Source of the DNA: Pedobacter sp.
GTDB lineage: Bacteria; Bacteroidota; Bacteroidia; Sphingobacteriales; Sphingobacteriaceae
Assembly: GCA_031119475.1 (NCBI GenBank)
Contig: JAVHXV010000006.1
Span: 1-64,000 of the forward strand
Direction of reading: 5' to 3'
DNA length: 64,000 bases
The notes under the pieces were generated by a model. It was given only the letters and a program-made list of their open reading frames with translations, was not told the origin of the DNA and did not search any database. Shown here in pieces: positions 36,093-43,627 of this stretch (the stretch's first letter is position 1; each line of letters begins with the position of its first letter). The position numbers were made by a program, and so were the translations under genes.

Positions 36093-38378
36093 TTGGATTA
36101 TTTAGCAGGATTAAACCCACAACAGCGAGCTGCGGTAGAAAATACCGAAGGCCCGGTAATGATTGTGGCAGGTGCAGGATCGGGGAAGACAAGGGTAATT
36201 ACTTATAGGGTTGCCCATCTGATACAGAAAGGCATAGATTCGTTCAACATATTGGTACTAACCTTTACCAATAAGGCCAGTAAGGATATGCGTGAGCGCA
36301 TTGCTAAAGTTGTAGGTGGAGAAGCAAAGAACATCTGGATGGGCACTTTCCACTCTGTTTTTGCCAAAATCTTAAGGGTGGAGGCAGAAAAGATCGGTTA
36401 TCCCTCAAACTTCACGATTTATGATACCGACGACAGCAAGAGTTTGATCCGCACGATCCTGCGCGAGATGCAGTTGGACGATAAGCTATATGCGGCAAAT
36501 GTGGTCTATAACCGCATATCTTCTGCTAAGAACAACCTGATTTCGGCGACAAAATACCTGGAGAACGACCAGATCCAAGCTGAAGATGCAGGAAATAAGC
36601 GACCGCTCTTAGGGTTGATTTACGATACTTATTCCAAACGCTGTTACAAGGCTGGCGCCATGGATTTTGATGACCTGTTGTTCAAAACGAACGTACTGCT
36701 CAAAACCCATCCCGACGTACTCCATAAATACCAGCACAAGTTTAAATACCTGATGGTAGATGAGTATCAGGACACCAACTTTTCCCAATATACCATTGTA
36801 AAGAAACTGGCGGCCGCCCATCAGAACATCTGTGTGGTAGGCGATGATGCACAGAGTATCTACGCTTTTAGAGGGGCGAATATCCAGAATATCCTCAATT
36901 TTGAACGCGATTATCCAGACTTGAAAGTCTATAAGCTGGAACAAAATTACCGTTCTACGCAAAACATTGTGGAGGTTGCCAACAGCATCATTGCCAATAA
37001 CAAAAACCAACTGGAGAAAAACGTTTTTTCAGATAATGAAAAAGGTGACCGGATCAAGGTATCAAGAGCGTTTTCTGATAACGAAGAGGGTAAACTGGTT
37101 GCCGAGGCCATTGTCCAAGACCGTGCAAACAGTGGATTAGCGTATAAGGATTTTGCGATCCTTTACCGCACCAATGCACAGAGCCGGGCCATGGAGGAAT
37201 CCCTGCGCAAACTGAATGTTCCTTATAAGATATATGGCGGCCTTTCTTTTTATCAGCGGAAAGAGGTCAAGGATCTGATTGCCTATTTTAGGCTGACCTT
37301 TAATCCTGCCGATGAGGAAGCCTTGAAAAGGGTAATCAATTACCCCAGAAGAGGTCTTGGTGATACTACACTCGAGAAGATTTCGGTTGCTGCAGACCAG
37401 CACGACATCACCATGTGGGAAGTGATTTGTGATGCACATCGCTACCTGGATGGCCGTGTTCCCAATCAACTGAACGATTTTGCCGTGATGATCAAAAGCT
37501 TCGCCGCAGAATCTAAGAAATTAGATGCCTACGAAACCGCACTTTTCATTGCCCAACATTCTGGCATACTCAAGGAGCTGCATACAGACGATAGCGTGGA
37601 GGGCCGCAGCCGCTATGAGAACATTCAGGAATTGATGAACGGGATCAAGGAATTTGCCGAACGCGAAGATATCGAAGATCGTGGATTGGCTATTTTTATG
37701 CAAGATATTGCGCTTTTGACCAATGACGACCGCCAGGATGATAAAGACCGGGATACGGTTTCTTTGATGACCATCCACTCGGCAAAAGGCCTGGAATTTA
37801 AGAATGTATTTATTGTAGGCCTCGAAGAAAACCTCTTCCCCTCACAAATGTCGTTGACCTCTCGTATTGACCTGGAGGAAGAGCGACGCTTATTTTATGT
37901 GGCGATTACCCGTGCAGAAAAGAAATTAACCATTACTTATGCAACTTCACGGTACCGTTGGGGAACGCTGACTTCCTGCGAGCCCAGTCGTTTCATTAAT
38001 GAAATTAATCCGGCCTATCTCGAACTTGAAGTAGTAAAACCTGCTAAGAGCAGTTTTGGCGACAATAGCTTCGATCAGGAGCGTAAGACCTGGAGCCAAC
38101 AACGGGAATTTGTGCCCAAGCCTAGCCTGCAATCTACAGTGGTACGTCCAAAAACGACTTCCATCTTACCAAAAGCACATGTGCCCACACCGGGGTTCAG
38201 TCCGAATGCCGCCAACGAATTCCAGACTGGTATGGAAGTTGAGCATGAGAAATTTGGTTTTGGAAAGATCGTGAACCTGGAAGGAAGCTTGCCCGATGTA
38301 AAGGCTACCGTCTTTTTCCAAGGTTTGGGCAACAAGCAACTATTGTTAAAATTTGCTAAATTGCGAATTGTTAAATAA
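36093..38378 (+). CDS. UvrD/PcrA-type superfamily 1 DNA helicase
   Basis: 761 residues. Motif I VAGAGSGKTR (about 24-33), motif Ia LTFTNKAS, motif II VDEYQDTN, motif III VVGDDAQSIYAFRGA, motif IV EQNYRST, motif V VSLMTIHSAKGLEFKNVF, motif VI RRLFYVAITRAEKKL. The C-terminus (FGFGKIVNLEGSLPDVKATVFF) is the RNA-polymerase-binding type tail of PcrA/UvrD. It unwinds 3'-5' in repair and collision resolution. The start is TTG: a GAGGAG sits 6 bp before it and MDYLAGLNPQQ is the family N-terminus, with no nearer ATG. It ends 58 bp before the DUF4290 gene. Confidence 0.96.
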   Translation: MDYLAGLNPQQRAAVENTEGPVMIVAGAGSGKTRVITYRVAHLIQKGIDSFNILVLTFTNKASKDMRERIAKVVGGEAKNIWMGTFHSVFAKILRVEAEKIGYPSNFTIYDTDDSKSLIRTILREMQLDDKLYAANVVYNRISSAKNNLISATKYLENDQIQAEDAGNKRPLLGLIYDTYSKRCYKAGAMDFDDLLFKTNVLLKTHPDVLHKYQHKFKYLMVDEYQDTNFSQYTIVKKLAAAHQNICVVGDDAQSIYAFRGANIQNILNFERDYPDLKVYKLEQNYRSTQNIVEVANSIIANNKNQLEKNVFSDNEKGDRIKVSRAFSDNEEGKLVAEAIVQDRANSGLAYKDFAILYRTNAQSRAMEESLRKLNVPYKIYGGLSFYQRKEVKDLIAYFRLTFNPADEEALKRVINYPRRGLGDTTLEKISVAADQHDITMWEVICDAHRYLDGRVPNQLNDFAVMIKSFAAESKKLDAYETALFIAQHSGILKELHTDDSVEGRSRYENIQELMNGIKEFAEREDIEDRGLAIFMQDIALLTNDDRQDDKDRDTVSLMTIHSAKGLEFKNVFIVGLEENLFPSQMSLTSRIDLEEERRLFYVAITRAEKKLTITYATSRYRWGTLTSCEPSRFINEINPAYLELEVVKPAKSSFGDNSFDQERKTWSQQREFVPKPSLQSTVVRPKTTSILPKAHVPTPGFSPNAANEFQTGMEVEHEKFGFGKIVNLEGSLPDVKATVFFQGLGNKQLLLKFAKLRIVK

Positions 38379-38436
38379 GCACTATCTTAGCTAAATATTC
38401 CCAGATGCCCGAATGGCATGGGTAAAAAAATAACAG

Positions 38437-39081
38437 ATGAATTTCGATTATAATACCACACGTAGCGACCTGATCTTGGCAGAATATGGCCGTAATGTAC
38501 AGAATATGGTCAAGTACATTATTGACCTGCCAACAAAGGAAGAGCGCAATAAATACGCCCAAGCGGTCATTGATCTGATGGGATTTCTAAATCCGCACCT
38601 GCGCGATGTTGCCGATTTCAAGCATAAGCTCTGGGACCACCTCCACATCATTTCTGATTTTAAGATCGATGTAGACAGCCCCTATCCAAAGCCTTCTCCA
38701 GAAGCAGCAACGATAAAGCCTGACCACATCGGCTATCCGCAGCAAAAGATTACCTATAAACACTATGGCAAGACCGTGGAAAAATTGATTTCTAGGACCA
38801 TGGAGGAGGAAAATCCGGAGCGTAAATCTGCAATGGTACAAGGTATTGCCAATTTTATGAAAATGGCCTATGTGCAGTGGAATAAGGATAATGTTGCCGA
38901 TGAGACCATCTTAAAGAATTTGGCCGAACTTTCTGGTGGTAATTTAGTCCTCGAAGAAAACGTAAATCTTCAAAAAGTAGAGTTCAGGCCACAGCCTGTC
39001 CGCCAAAACAACAATAACCGCGGAAGGAACAACAATAAAGGCCGTCAGAACAAACGAAACAATTCTAAACAAAGACATTAA
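38437..39081 (+). CDS. DUF4290 protein with basic Asn/Arg/Lys-rich tail
   Basis: 214 residues. The first ~165 residues are helical (MNFDYNTTRSDLILAEYGRN, KHKLWDHLHIISDF) and typical of DUF4290, a family confined to Bacteroidota and usually next to murA. The last ~30 residues are a low-complexity run of Asn, Arg, Lys and Gln (RQNNNNRGRNNNKGRQNKRN), which looks like a nucleic-acid-binding tail. No signal peptide or enzyme motif. It ends 50 bp before murA and is probably co-transcribed. Function unknown. Confidence 0.88.
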   Translation: MNFDYNTTRSDLILAEYGRNVQNMVKYIIDLPTKEERNKYAQAVIDLMGFLNPHLRDVADFKHKLWDHLHIISDFKIDVDSPYPKPSPEAATIKPDHIGYPQQKITYKHYGKTVEKLISRTMEEENPERKSAMVQGIANFMKMAYVQWNKDNVADETILKNLAELSGGNLVLEENVNLQKVEFRPQPVRQNNNNRGRNNNKGRQNKRNNSKQRH

Positions 39082-39131
39082 TCATGGACGAACGGCATTT
39101 GCCGAGCATCCACATGCCCTAAATTACAATA

Positions 39132-40457
39132 ATGAACGCATTCGAAATTATAGGCGGTAAAAAGCTAAAGGGAGAAATTACCCCACAAGGGGCCAAAAAT
39201 GAAGCCTTACAGATTTTATCGGCAGTTTTATTAACAGACCAAAAAATTACCATCAGCAATATCCCAGATATTAAGGATGTAAACAAGTTGATCGAATTAT
39301 TGGGCGACCTTGGCGTAACCGTTGAGCGGATCAATAAGGATACCTATACTTTTGAAGCAAGGCAGATCAATTTAGATTTTTTTCAATCGGATGTATTTAA
39401 GGCCAAGGGCGGAAGCCTGAGGGGCTCGATCATGATTGTCGGTCCGTTATTGGCCAGGTTCGGCAAAGCGGCCATTCCTAAGCCAGGGGGCGATAAAATT
39501 GGTCGAAGACGCTTAGATACGCACTTTTTAGGTTTTGAAAAGTTAGGCGCAAAGTTTATTTACGATTCGCAAAAAGCATTCTTTAACGTAGATGCCACCA
39601 ATCTCAAAGGTGCCTATATTTTATTGGATGAAGCATCAGTGACCGGAACGGCAAATATTGTGATGGCTGCAGTATTGGCCAAGGGCACTACAACCATCTA
39701 CAATGCCGCATGTGAACCTTATCTGCAACAATTGTGCAAGATGCTTAACCGCATGGGCGCAAAAATCTCTGGAATAGGATCTAATCTGTTGACCATTGAG
39801 GGAGTAGAGAAATTGGGCGGAACGGAACACCGCATGCTGCCTGATATGATCGAAATTGGCTCTTTTATTGGCCTTGCCGCCATGACAGAATCAGAGATCA
39901 CCATTAAGAATGTGTGCTATGATGAATTGGGGGTCATTCCAGAGGTCTTCAAAAAACTGGGGATCAAATTAGAGCGCAGGGGCGATGACATCTATGTTCC
40001 ATCACAGAAAAACTATGTAATCGATACGTTTATCGATGGATCTATATTGACCATCGCAGATGCACCCTGGCCGGGCTTTACCCCCGACCTATTAAGTATC
40101 GTGCTCGTAGTAGCTACCCAGGCAAGGGGATCAGTGCTGATCCACCAAAAGATGTTCGAAAGCAGGTTGTTTTTTGTAGACAAACTGATTGACATGGGTG
40201 CACAGATCATTCTCTGCGACCCACATCGTGCCACTGTAAATGGAATTGATAAAAAATACAGGCTCAGGGGGATCAGCATGACTTCTCCAGATATCCGTGC
40301 CGGTGTTTCCCTGCTGATTGCCGCCCTATCGGCGGAAGGCACATCAACTATCTATAACATCGAACAGATTGAACGTGGCTATCAGGATATCGATATCCGT
40401 TTAAGGGCATTGGGCGCACAGATCAAGCGCGTAGAAGGGAATGGGCCAAGCCATTAG
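39132..40457 (+). CDS. murA: UDP-N-acetylglucosamine 1-carboxyvinyltransferase
   Basis: 441 residues. It transfers enolpyruvate from PEP to UDP-GlcNAc, the first committed step of peptidoglycan synthesis. Lys22-Asn23 in QGAKNEAL and PGFTPD (Asp equivalent to E. coli Asp305) are conserved. The catalytic loop reads PKPGGDKIGRRRLDTH, so the usual Cys is Asp121. From known MurA enzymes of Mycobacterium, Chlamydia and Borrelia, this Asp keeps activity but blocks fosfomycin alkylation. Strong family match throughout, so the enzyme is expected to be active. It ends where an inverted-array hairpin begins. Confidence 0.97.
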   Translation: MNAFEIIGGKKLKGEITPQGAKNEALQILSAVLLTDQKITISNIPDIKDVNKLIELLGDLGVTVERINKDTYTFEARQINLDFFQSDVFKAKGGSLRGSIMIVGPLLARFGKAAIPKPGGDKIGRRRLDTHFLGFEKLGAKFIYDSQKAFFNVDATNLKGAYILLDEASVTGTANIVMAAVLAKGTTTIYNAACEPYLQQLCKMLNRMGAKISGIGSNLLTIEGVEKLGGTEHRMLPDMIEIGSFIGLAAMTESEITIKNVCYDELGVIPEVFKKLGIKLERRGDDIYVPSQKNYVIDTFIDGSILTIADAPWPGFTPDLLSIVLVVATQARGSVLIHQKMFESRLFFVDKLIDMGAQIILCDPHRATVNGIDKKYRLRGISMTSPDIRAGVSLLIAALSAEGTSTIYNIEQIERGYQDIDIRLRALGAQIKRVEGNGPSH

Positions 40458-40522
40458 TTAGTTTACAGTTTTTAGTTTGTAGTTCATAGTTAGAATCAAG
40501 AAACTAAAAACTACCAACTAAT
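40457..40522. repeat. Inverted-array hairpin spanning murA/CBS stop codons
   Basis: Left arm 40457-40478 and right arm 40501-40522 are reverse complements at 18 of 22 positions (words GTTAGTTT, TTTTTAGTTT against AAACTAAAAA, CCAACTAAT), with a 22-nt loop. It fills the gap between two convergent stop codons and could act as a bidirectional terminator. Confidence 0.7.
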
Positions 40523-40524
40523 AA

Positions 40525-41886
40525 CTACCCAGATATCGCTTCGATAATATCATACTGGGTGATGATCTCGAATTTTCCGCTTTCATCTTCAACCAGTACG
40601 GCACTGTTGTCTTTATTGATCATCGATGAGATTTTATCGATAGACGTATTGAGGTCTACAAAAGGCAAAGCAGCGGTCATGATTTCCTTGACCGGACTCG
40701 ATTTTAGGGAAGGCGTTTCCAACAAAGCTTCGAGCACATTGCTCTCTGTCACTTTTCCAATCACCATCCCCTGTTGGGTAACCGGCAACTGTGAAATGCT
40801 CAAGGTTTTCATAATGTTGATGGCCTCCAGTATTGTTTTTTCGCAATCAAGTGTAACTACTTCCTGATTTGTTCTTTTTGAGAGGATAGATCGGGCCGTA
40901 AGCTTTTCATCCTTAAGGAAACCACGTTCACGCAGCCAATCTTCATTGTACATTTTTGCCATGTAACGGCTCCCATGGTCATGGAAGATGACCACCACAA
41001 CGTCGTCAGGTTTTAGACGATCTTTAAGCTGCAATAGGCCTGCCATGGCTGATCCTGCTGAGTTTCCTGCAAAGATACCCTCCTTACGGGCAATTTCCCT
41101 GGTCATGAGTGCGGCATCTTTATCCGTTACCTTTTCAAAATGATCTATAATATCGAAGTTTACATTTTGCGGTAAAAAATCTTCTCCAATGCCTTCGGTA
41201 ATGTAGGGATAGATTTCATTTTTATCTAAAATTCCGGTCTCCTTGTATTTTTTGAAAACAGAGCCATAGGTATCAATTCCCCATATTTTAATATTTGGAT
41301 TTTTTTCCTTCAAGTATTTGCCTGTACCAGAAATTGTTCCTCCCGTACCTACCCCAACTACCAAATGGGTAATCTTGCCTTCGGTCTGGGCCCAGATTTC
41401 AGGCCCGGTCTGTTCATAATGTGCCTGTGTATTCGAAAGATTGTCATACTGGTTGGGCTTCCATGAATTGGGCACTTCCCGCTCAAGGCGAGAAGAAACG
41501 GAATAATATGATCTTGGATCTTCCGGATCAACATTGGTAGGACAAACGATTACCTCTGCTCCAAAAGCCCGAAGTGCATCTACTTTTTCTTTAGATTGCT
41601 TGTCAGTTGTAGTGAAAATACATCTATAGCCTTTAATGATCGCGGCCATGGCCAACCCCATGCCCGTATTGCCTGATGTACCTTCGATAATGGTTCCTCC
41701 GGGCTTAAGTTTACCACTCTGCTCTGCGTCTTCGATCATCTTAACGGCCATGCGGTCCTTGATCGAATTCCCAGGATTGGTGGTTTCGATTTTAGCCAAA
41801 ACTGTAGCCGGGATTTCCTTTGTAATGCTGTTCAAACGGACCAATGGCGTGTTGCCAATGGTTTCCAAAATATTATTGTACCACAT
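40525..41886 (-). CDS. Cystathionine beta-synthase with C-terminal CBS-domain pair
   Basis: 453 residues. PLP-dependent fold type II: NPGNSIKDR holds Lys43, TSGNTGMG binds the substrate carboxylate, VGTGGTISG binds PLP phosphate. The region to about 335 is nearer to cystathionine beta-synthase than to CysK (PTNVDPEDPRSYY, QYDNLSNTQAHYEQTGPEIW, SRYMAKMYNEDWLRERGFL all parallel the human CBS core from memory). Two CBS domains (about 335-453) follow and may sense S-adenosylmethionine or adenylates. It joins homocysteine or O-acetylserine-derived sulfur chemistry; MetZ at 55 kb gives the complementary step. Whether it acts as CBS or cysteine synthase in vivo cannot be told. Confidence 0.85.
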   Translation of the reverse strand: MWYNNILETIGNTPLVRLNSITKEIPATVLAKIETTNPGNSIKDRMAVKMIEDAEQSGKLKPGGTIIEGTSGNTGMGLAMAAIIKGYRCIFTTTDKQSKEKVDALRAFGAEVIVCPTNVDPEDPRSYYSVSSRLEREVPNSWKPNQYDNLSNTQAHYEQTGPEIWAQTEGKITHLVVGVGTGGTISGTGKYLKEKNPNIKIWGIDTYGSVFKKYKETGILDKNEIYPYITEGIGEDFLPQNVNFDIIDHFEKVTDKDAALMTREIARKEGIFAGNSAGSAMAGLLQLKDRLKPDDVVVVIFHDHGSRYMAKMYNEDWLRERGFLKDEKLTARSILSKRTNQEVVTLDCEKTILEAINIMKTLSISQLPVTQQGMVIGKVTESNVLEALLETPSLKSSPVKEIMTAALPFVDLNTSIDKISSMINKDNSAVLVEDESGKFEIITQYDIIEAISG

Positions 41887-42016
41887 GCCACAAAGCTACA
41901 AAATTGCAATACGATTTCTCCATTTAAATTTTATTAACAATTATATTTTGCCATTGATACTAAATCAAAATATAATTTCTTAATCTAGTAAATCGGTATA
42001 CTTAAATATTATAAAA

Positions 42017-43108
42017 TTAGGCCAACTTATACACTTTTCCGGGAAGCGCAATAATGATGCCCTGCATTTCGAGGGTCAGCAATGACATGGCCAATTTGCT
42101 TTGCGGAATTTGGGTCTGGAAAACCAGTTGGTCGATTTCCAGGTTTTGCTGGGCCAGTTGGTCTACGATCTTTTGCGCTGTTTCAGATAATTCGAGTGGC
42201 AGCTGGATCTGGGCAGTATTCTTCTTGGGCCTTTCATCATCCCATCCCAAATTATAGATCAGGTCTTTTGCCCCATTGATCAGCGCCGCCCTGTTCGTTT
42301 TGATCAGAAAATTGCATCCTTCGGCATATTCGTCGGTTACTCTTCCGGGAATGGCAAACACATCACGGTTATAGGAATTTGCGATTTCTGCTGTAATCAG
42401 TGCACCACCTTTCATGGAAGCTTCTACCACAATCGTTGCAACTGCCAAACCGGCAATAATCCGGTTTCGCTTGGGGAAATTTTCCCGGTCAGGTTTTGTT
42501 CCAGGAAGAAATTCGGTCAATAGGCCACCGTTCTGCAGCATCTTCTGCGCCAAATCCCGATGCGCGGCAGGATAGATCCGATCCAACCCATGCCCTAAGA
42601 CCGCTATGGTCGGCACACCAAGGTTTAGGCTTTCGCGATGTGCGGTGGCATCTATCCCATAGGCAAGGCCGCTCAGCACCACCACACCCTCTATCGATAA
42701 AGCCTCTAACAATTGCCGGCAAATCAATTTGCCATAGGCGGTTGCGTTTCTGGTACCTACGATGCTGATTATTTTGGGATGATTAAGGTCTATTGTTCCT
42801 TTATAATATAGAATCAATGGCGCGTCATAGCATTGCCTCAGTCTTTTGGGATAGCCCTCATCGGTATAAAATAAGATCTTGATCTGGTGCTTTTTTAGAA
42901 AAGGAAGATAGGCTGCCGCTTTTTCAAGGGCATTATTTTGCAAAATCCGCTGCGCGATCTTCACACCGATGCCTTCAATCTGCAAAATCTGATGCCGCTT
43001 TGCCGCGAAAACGGCTTCGGCACTGCCGAACTGGTTCAAAAGCTGTTTGGCAAGCATTGGCCCCACTCCCTTCATCATCGTCAGCGCAATTTGATGTACC
43101 AAACTCAT
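42017..43108 (-). CDS. dprA: DNA-processing protein DprA
   Basis: 363 residues from ATG 43108 (eight further codons from a TTG lie upstream). A helix-hairpin-helix N-terminus (about 1-70) precedes the Rossmann-like DprA domain: ISIVGTRNATAYG, SGLAYGIDATAHR, VLGHGLDRIYPAAHRDLA, FPKRNRIIAGL, EASMKGGALITAE and IPGRVTDEYAEGCN. A winged-helix (DML1-like) tail ends the protein. DprA loads RecA on incoming single strands in natural transformation. It stands alone; other competence genes are not in the window. Confidence 0.95.
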   Translation of the reverse strand: MSLVHQIALTMMKGVGPMLAKQLLNQFGSAEAVFAAKRHQILQIEGIGVKIAQRILQNNALEKAAAYLPFLKKHQIKILFYTDEGYPKRLRQCYDAPLILYYKGTIDLNHPKIISIVGTRNATAYGKLICRQLLEALSIEGVVVLSGLAYGIDATAHRESLNLGVPTIAVLGHGLDRIYPAAHRDLAQKMLQNGGLLTEFLPGTKPDRENFPKRNRIIAGLAVATIVVEASMKGGALITAEIANSYNRDVFAIPGRVTDEYAEGCNFLIKTNRAALINGAKDLIYNLGWDDERPKKNTAQIQLPLELSETAQKIVDQLAQQNLEIDQLVFQTQIPQSKLAMSLLTLEMQGIIIALPGKVYKLA

Positions 43109-43184
43109 GACATAAAGGTAGCTGAAAATCAAATTTAAGGAGTTATAATAATTTTATTTATCTGTATATCAGATATTTAAATTG

Positions 43185-43204
43185 CAAACTATAAAAATAG
43201 TTTG
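43185..43204. promoter_or_regulatory. Perfect BlaI-type operator dyad 1
   Basis: CAAACTAT-AAAA-ATAGTTTG, a perfect 8-bp inverted repeat. Its last four bases, TTTG, double as a likely -33 promoter element for blaI. Confidence 0.8.
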
Positions 43205-43230
43205 TCAACTATAAAAATAGTAGTAAATTT
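43201..43230 (+). promoter_or_regulatory. Promoter of blaI-blaR1-like operon
   Basis: -33 TTTG at 43201-43204 and -7-like TAAATTTA at 43223-43230, 18 bp apart. Dyad 2 fills the spacer and dyad 1 covers the -33, as expected for auto-repression. Confidence 0.6.
43208..43221. promoter_or_regulatory. BlaI-type operator dyad 2
   Basis: ACTAT-AAAA-ATAGT, with its centre 20 bp (two helical turns) from dyad 1, so two repressor dimers could bind the same DNA face. Confidence 0.8.
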
Positions 43231-43255
43231 ATCTAACGATTAACAAAAACATTTA

Positions 43256-43627
43256 ATGAGAGAGTTAACAAAAGCAGAAGAACAGGTCATGTTGATCTTG
43301 TGGGAAATACAGGAAGGTACGGTCAAAGAGGTGATGGACCAAATGGAGCTGCCCAAACCTGCCTATAATACGGTATCGACAGTAATTAGGGTACTGGAAG
43401 GCAAGGGCTTTGTAGACCATAAGGCCATTGGAAATACCCATATCTATTTTCCGTTGATCAGCGAAGACCAGTATAAGCATTTTGCGTTTGACAAGGTAAT
43501 GAACAATTACTTTGAAAACGACTACCAGCGATTGGTATCTTTTCTGGTGAAAGAAAAAAATATGGATATGGAAGAATTGGATGAACTGATTGCATTGGCA
43601 GAAAAACTTAAACATAAAAAATCATGA
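43256..43627 (+). CDS. BlaI/MecI-family winged-helix repressor
   Basis: 123 residues. The segment LTKAEEQVMLILWEIQEGTVKEVMDQ and NTVSTVIRVLEGKGFVDHKAIGNTHIYFPLI is the BlaI/MecI winged helix; a C-terminal dimerisation helix follows. It should bind the two dyads just upstream and repress its own operon. Its stop overlaps the start of the M56 metalloprotease gene by four bases (ATGA), the classical repressor-sensor pair. No beta-lactamase lies beside it, so the controlled stimulus is open. Confidence 0.93.
   Translation: MRELTKAEEQVMLILWEIQEGTVKEVMDQMELPKPAYNTVSTVIRVLEGKGFVDHKAIGNTHIYFPLISEDQYKHFAFDKVMNNYFENDYQRLVSFLVKEKNMDMEELDELIALAEKLKHKKS

Noticed and set aside
40525..41886. Simple cysteine synthase (CysK) call
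   Set aside because: The C-terminal CBS-domain pair and several core segments match cystathionine beta-synthase better.
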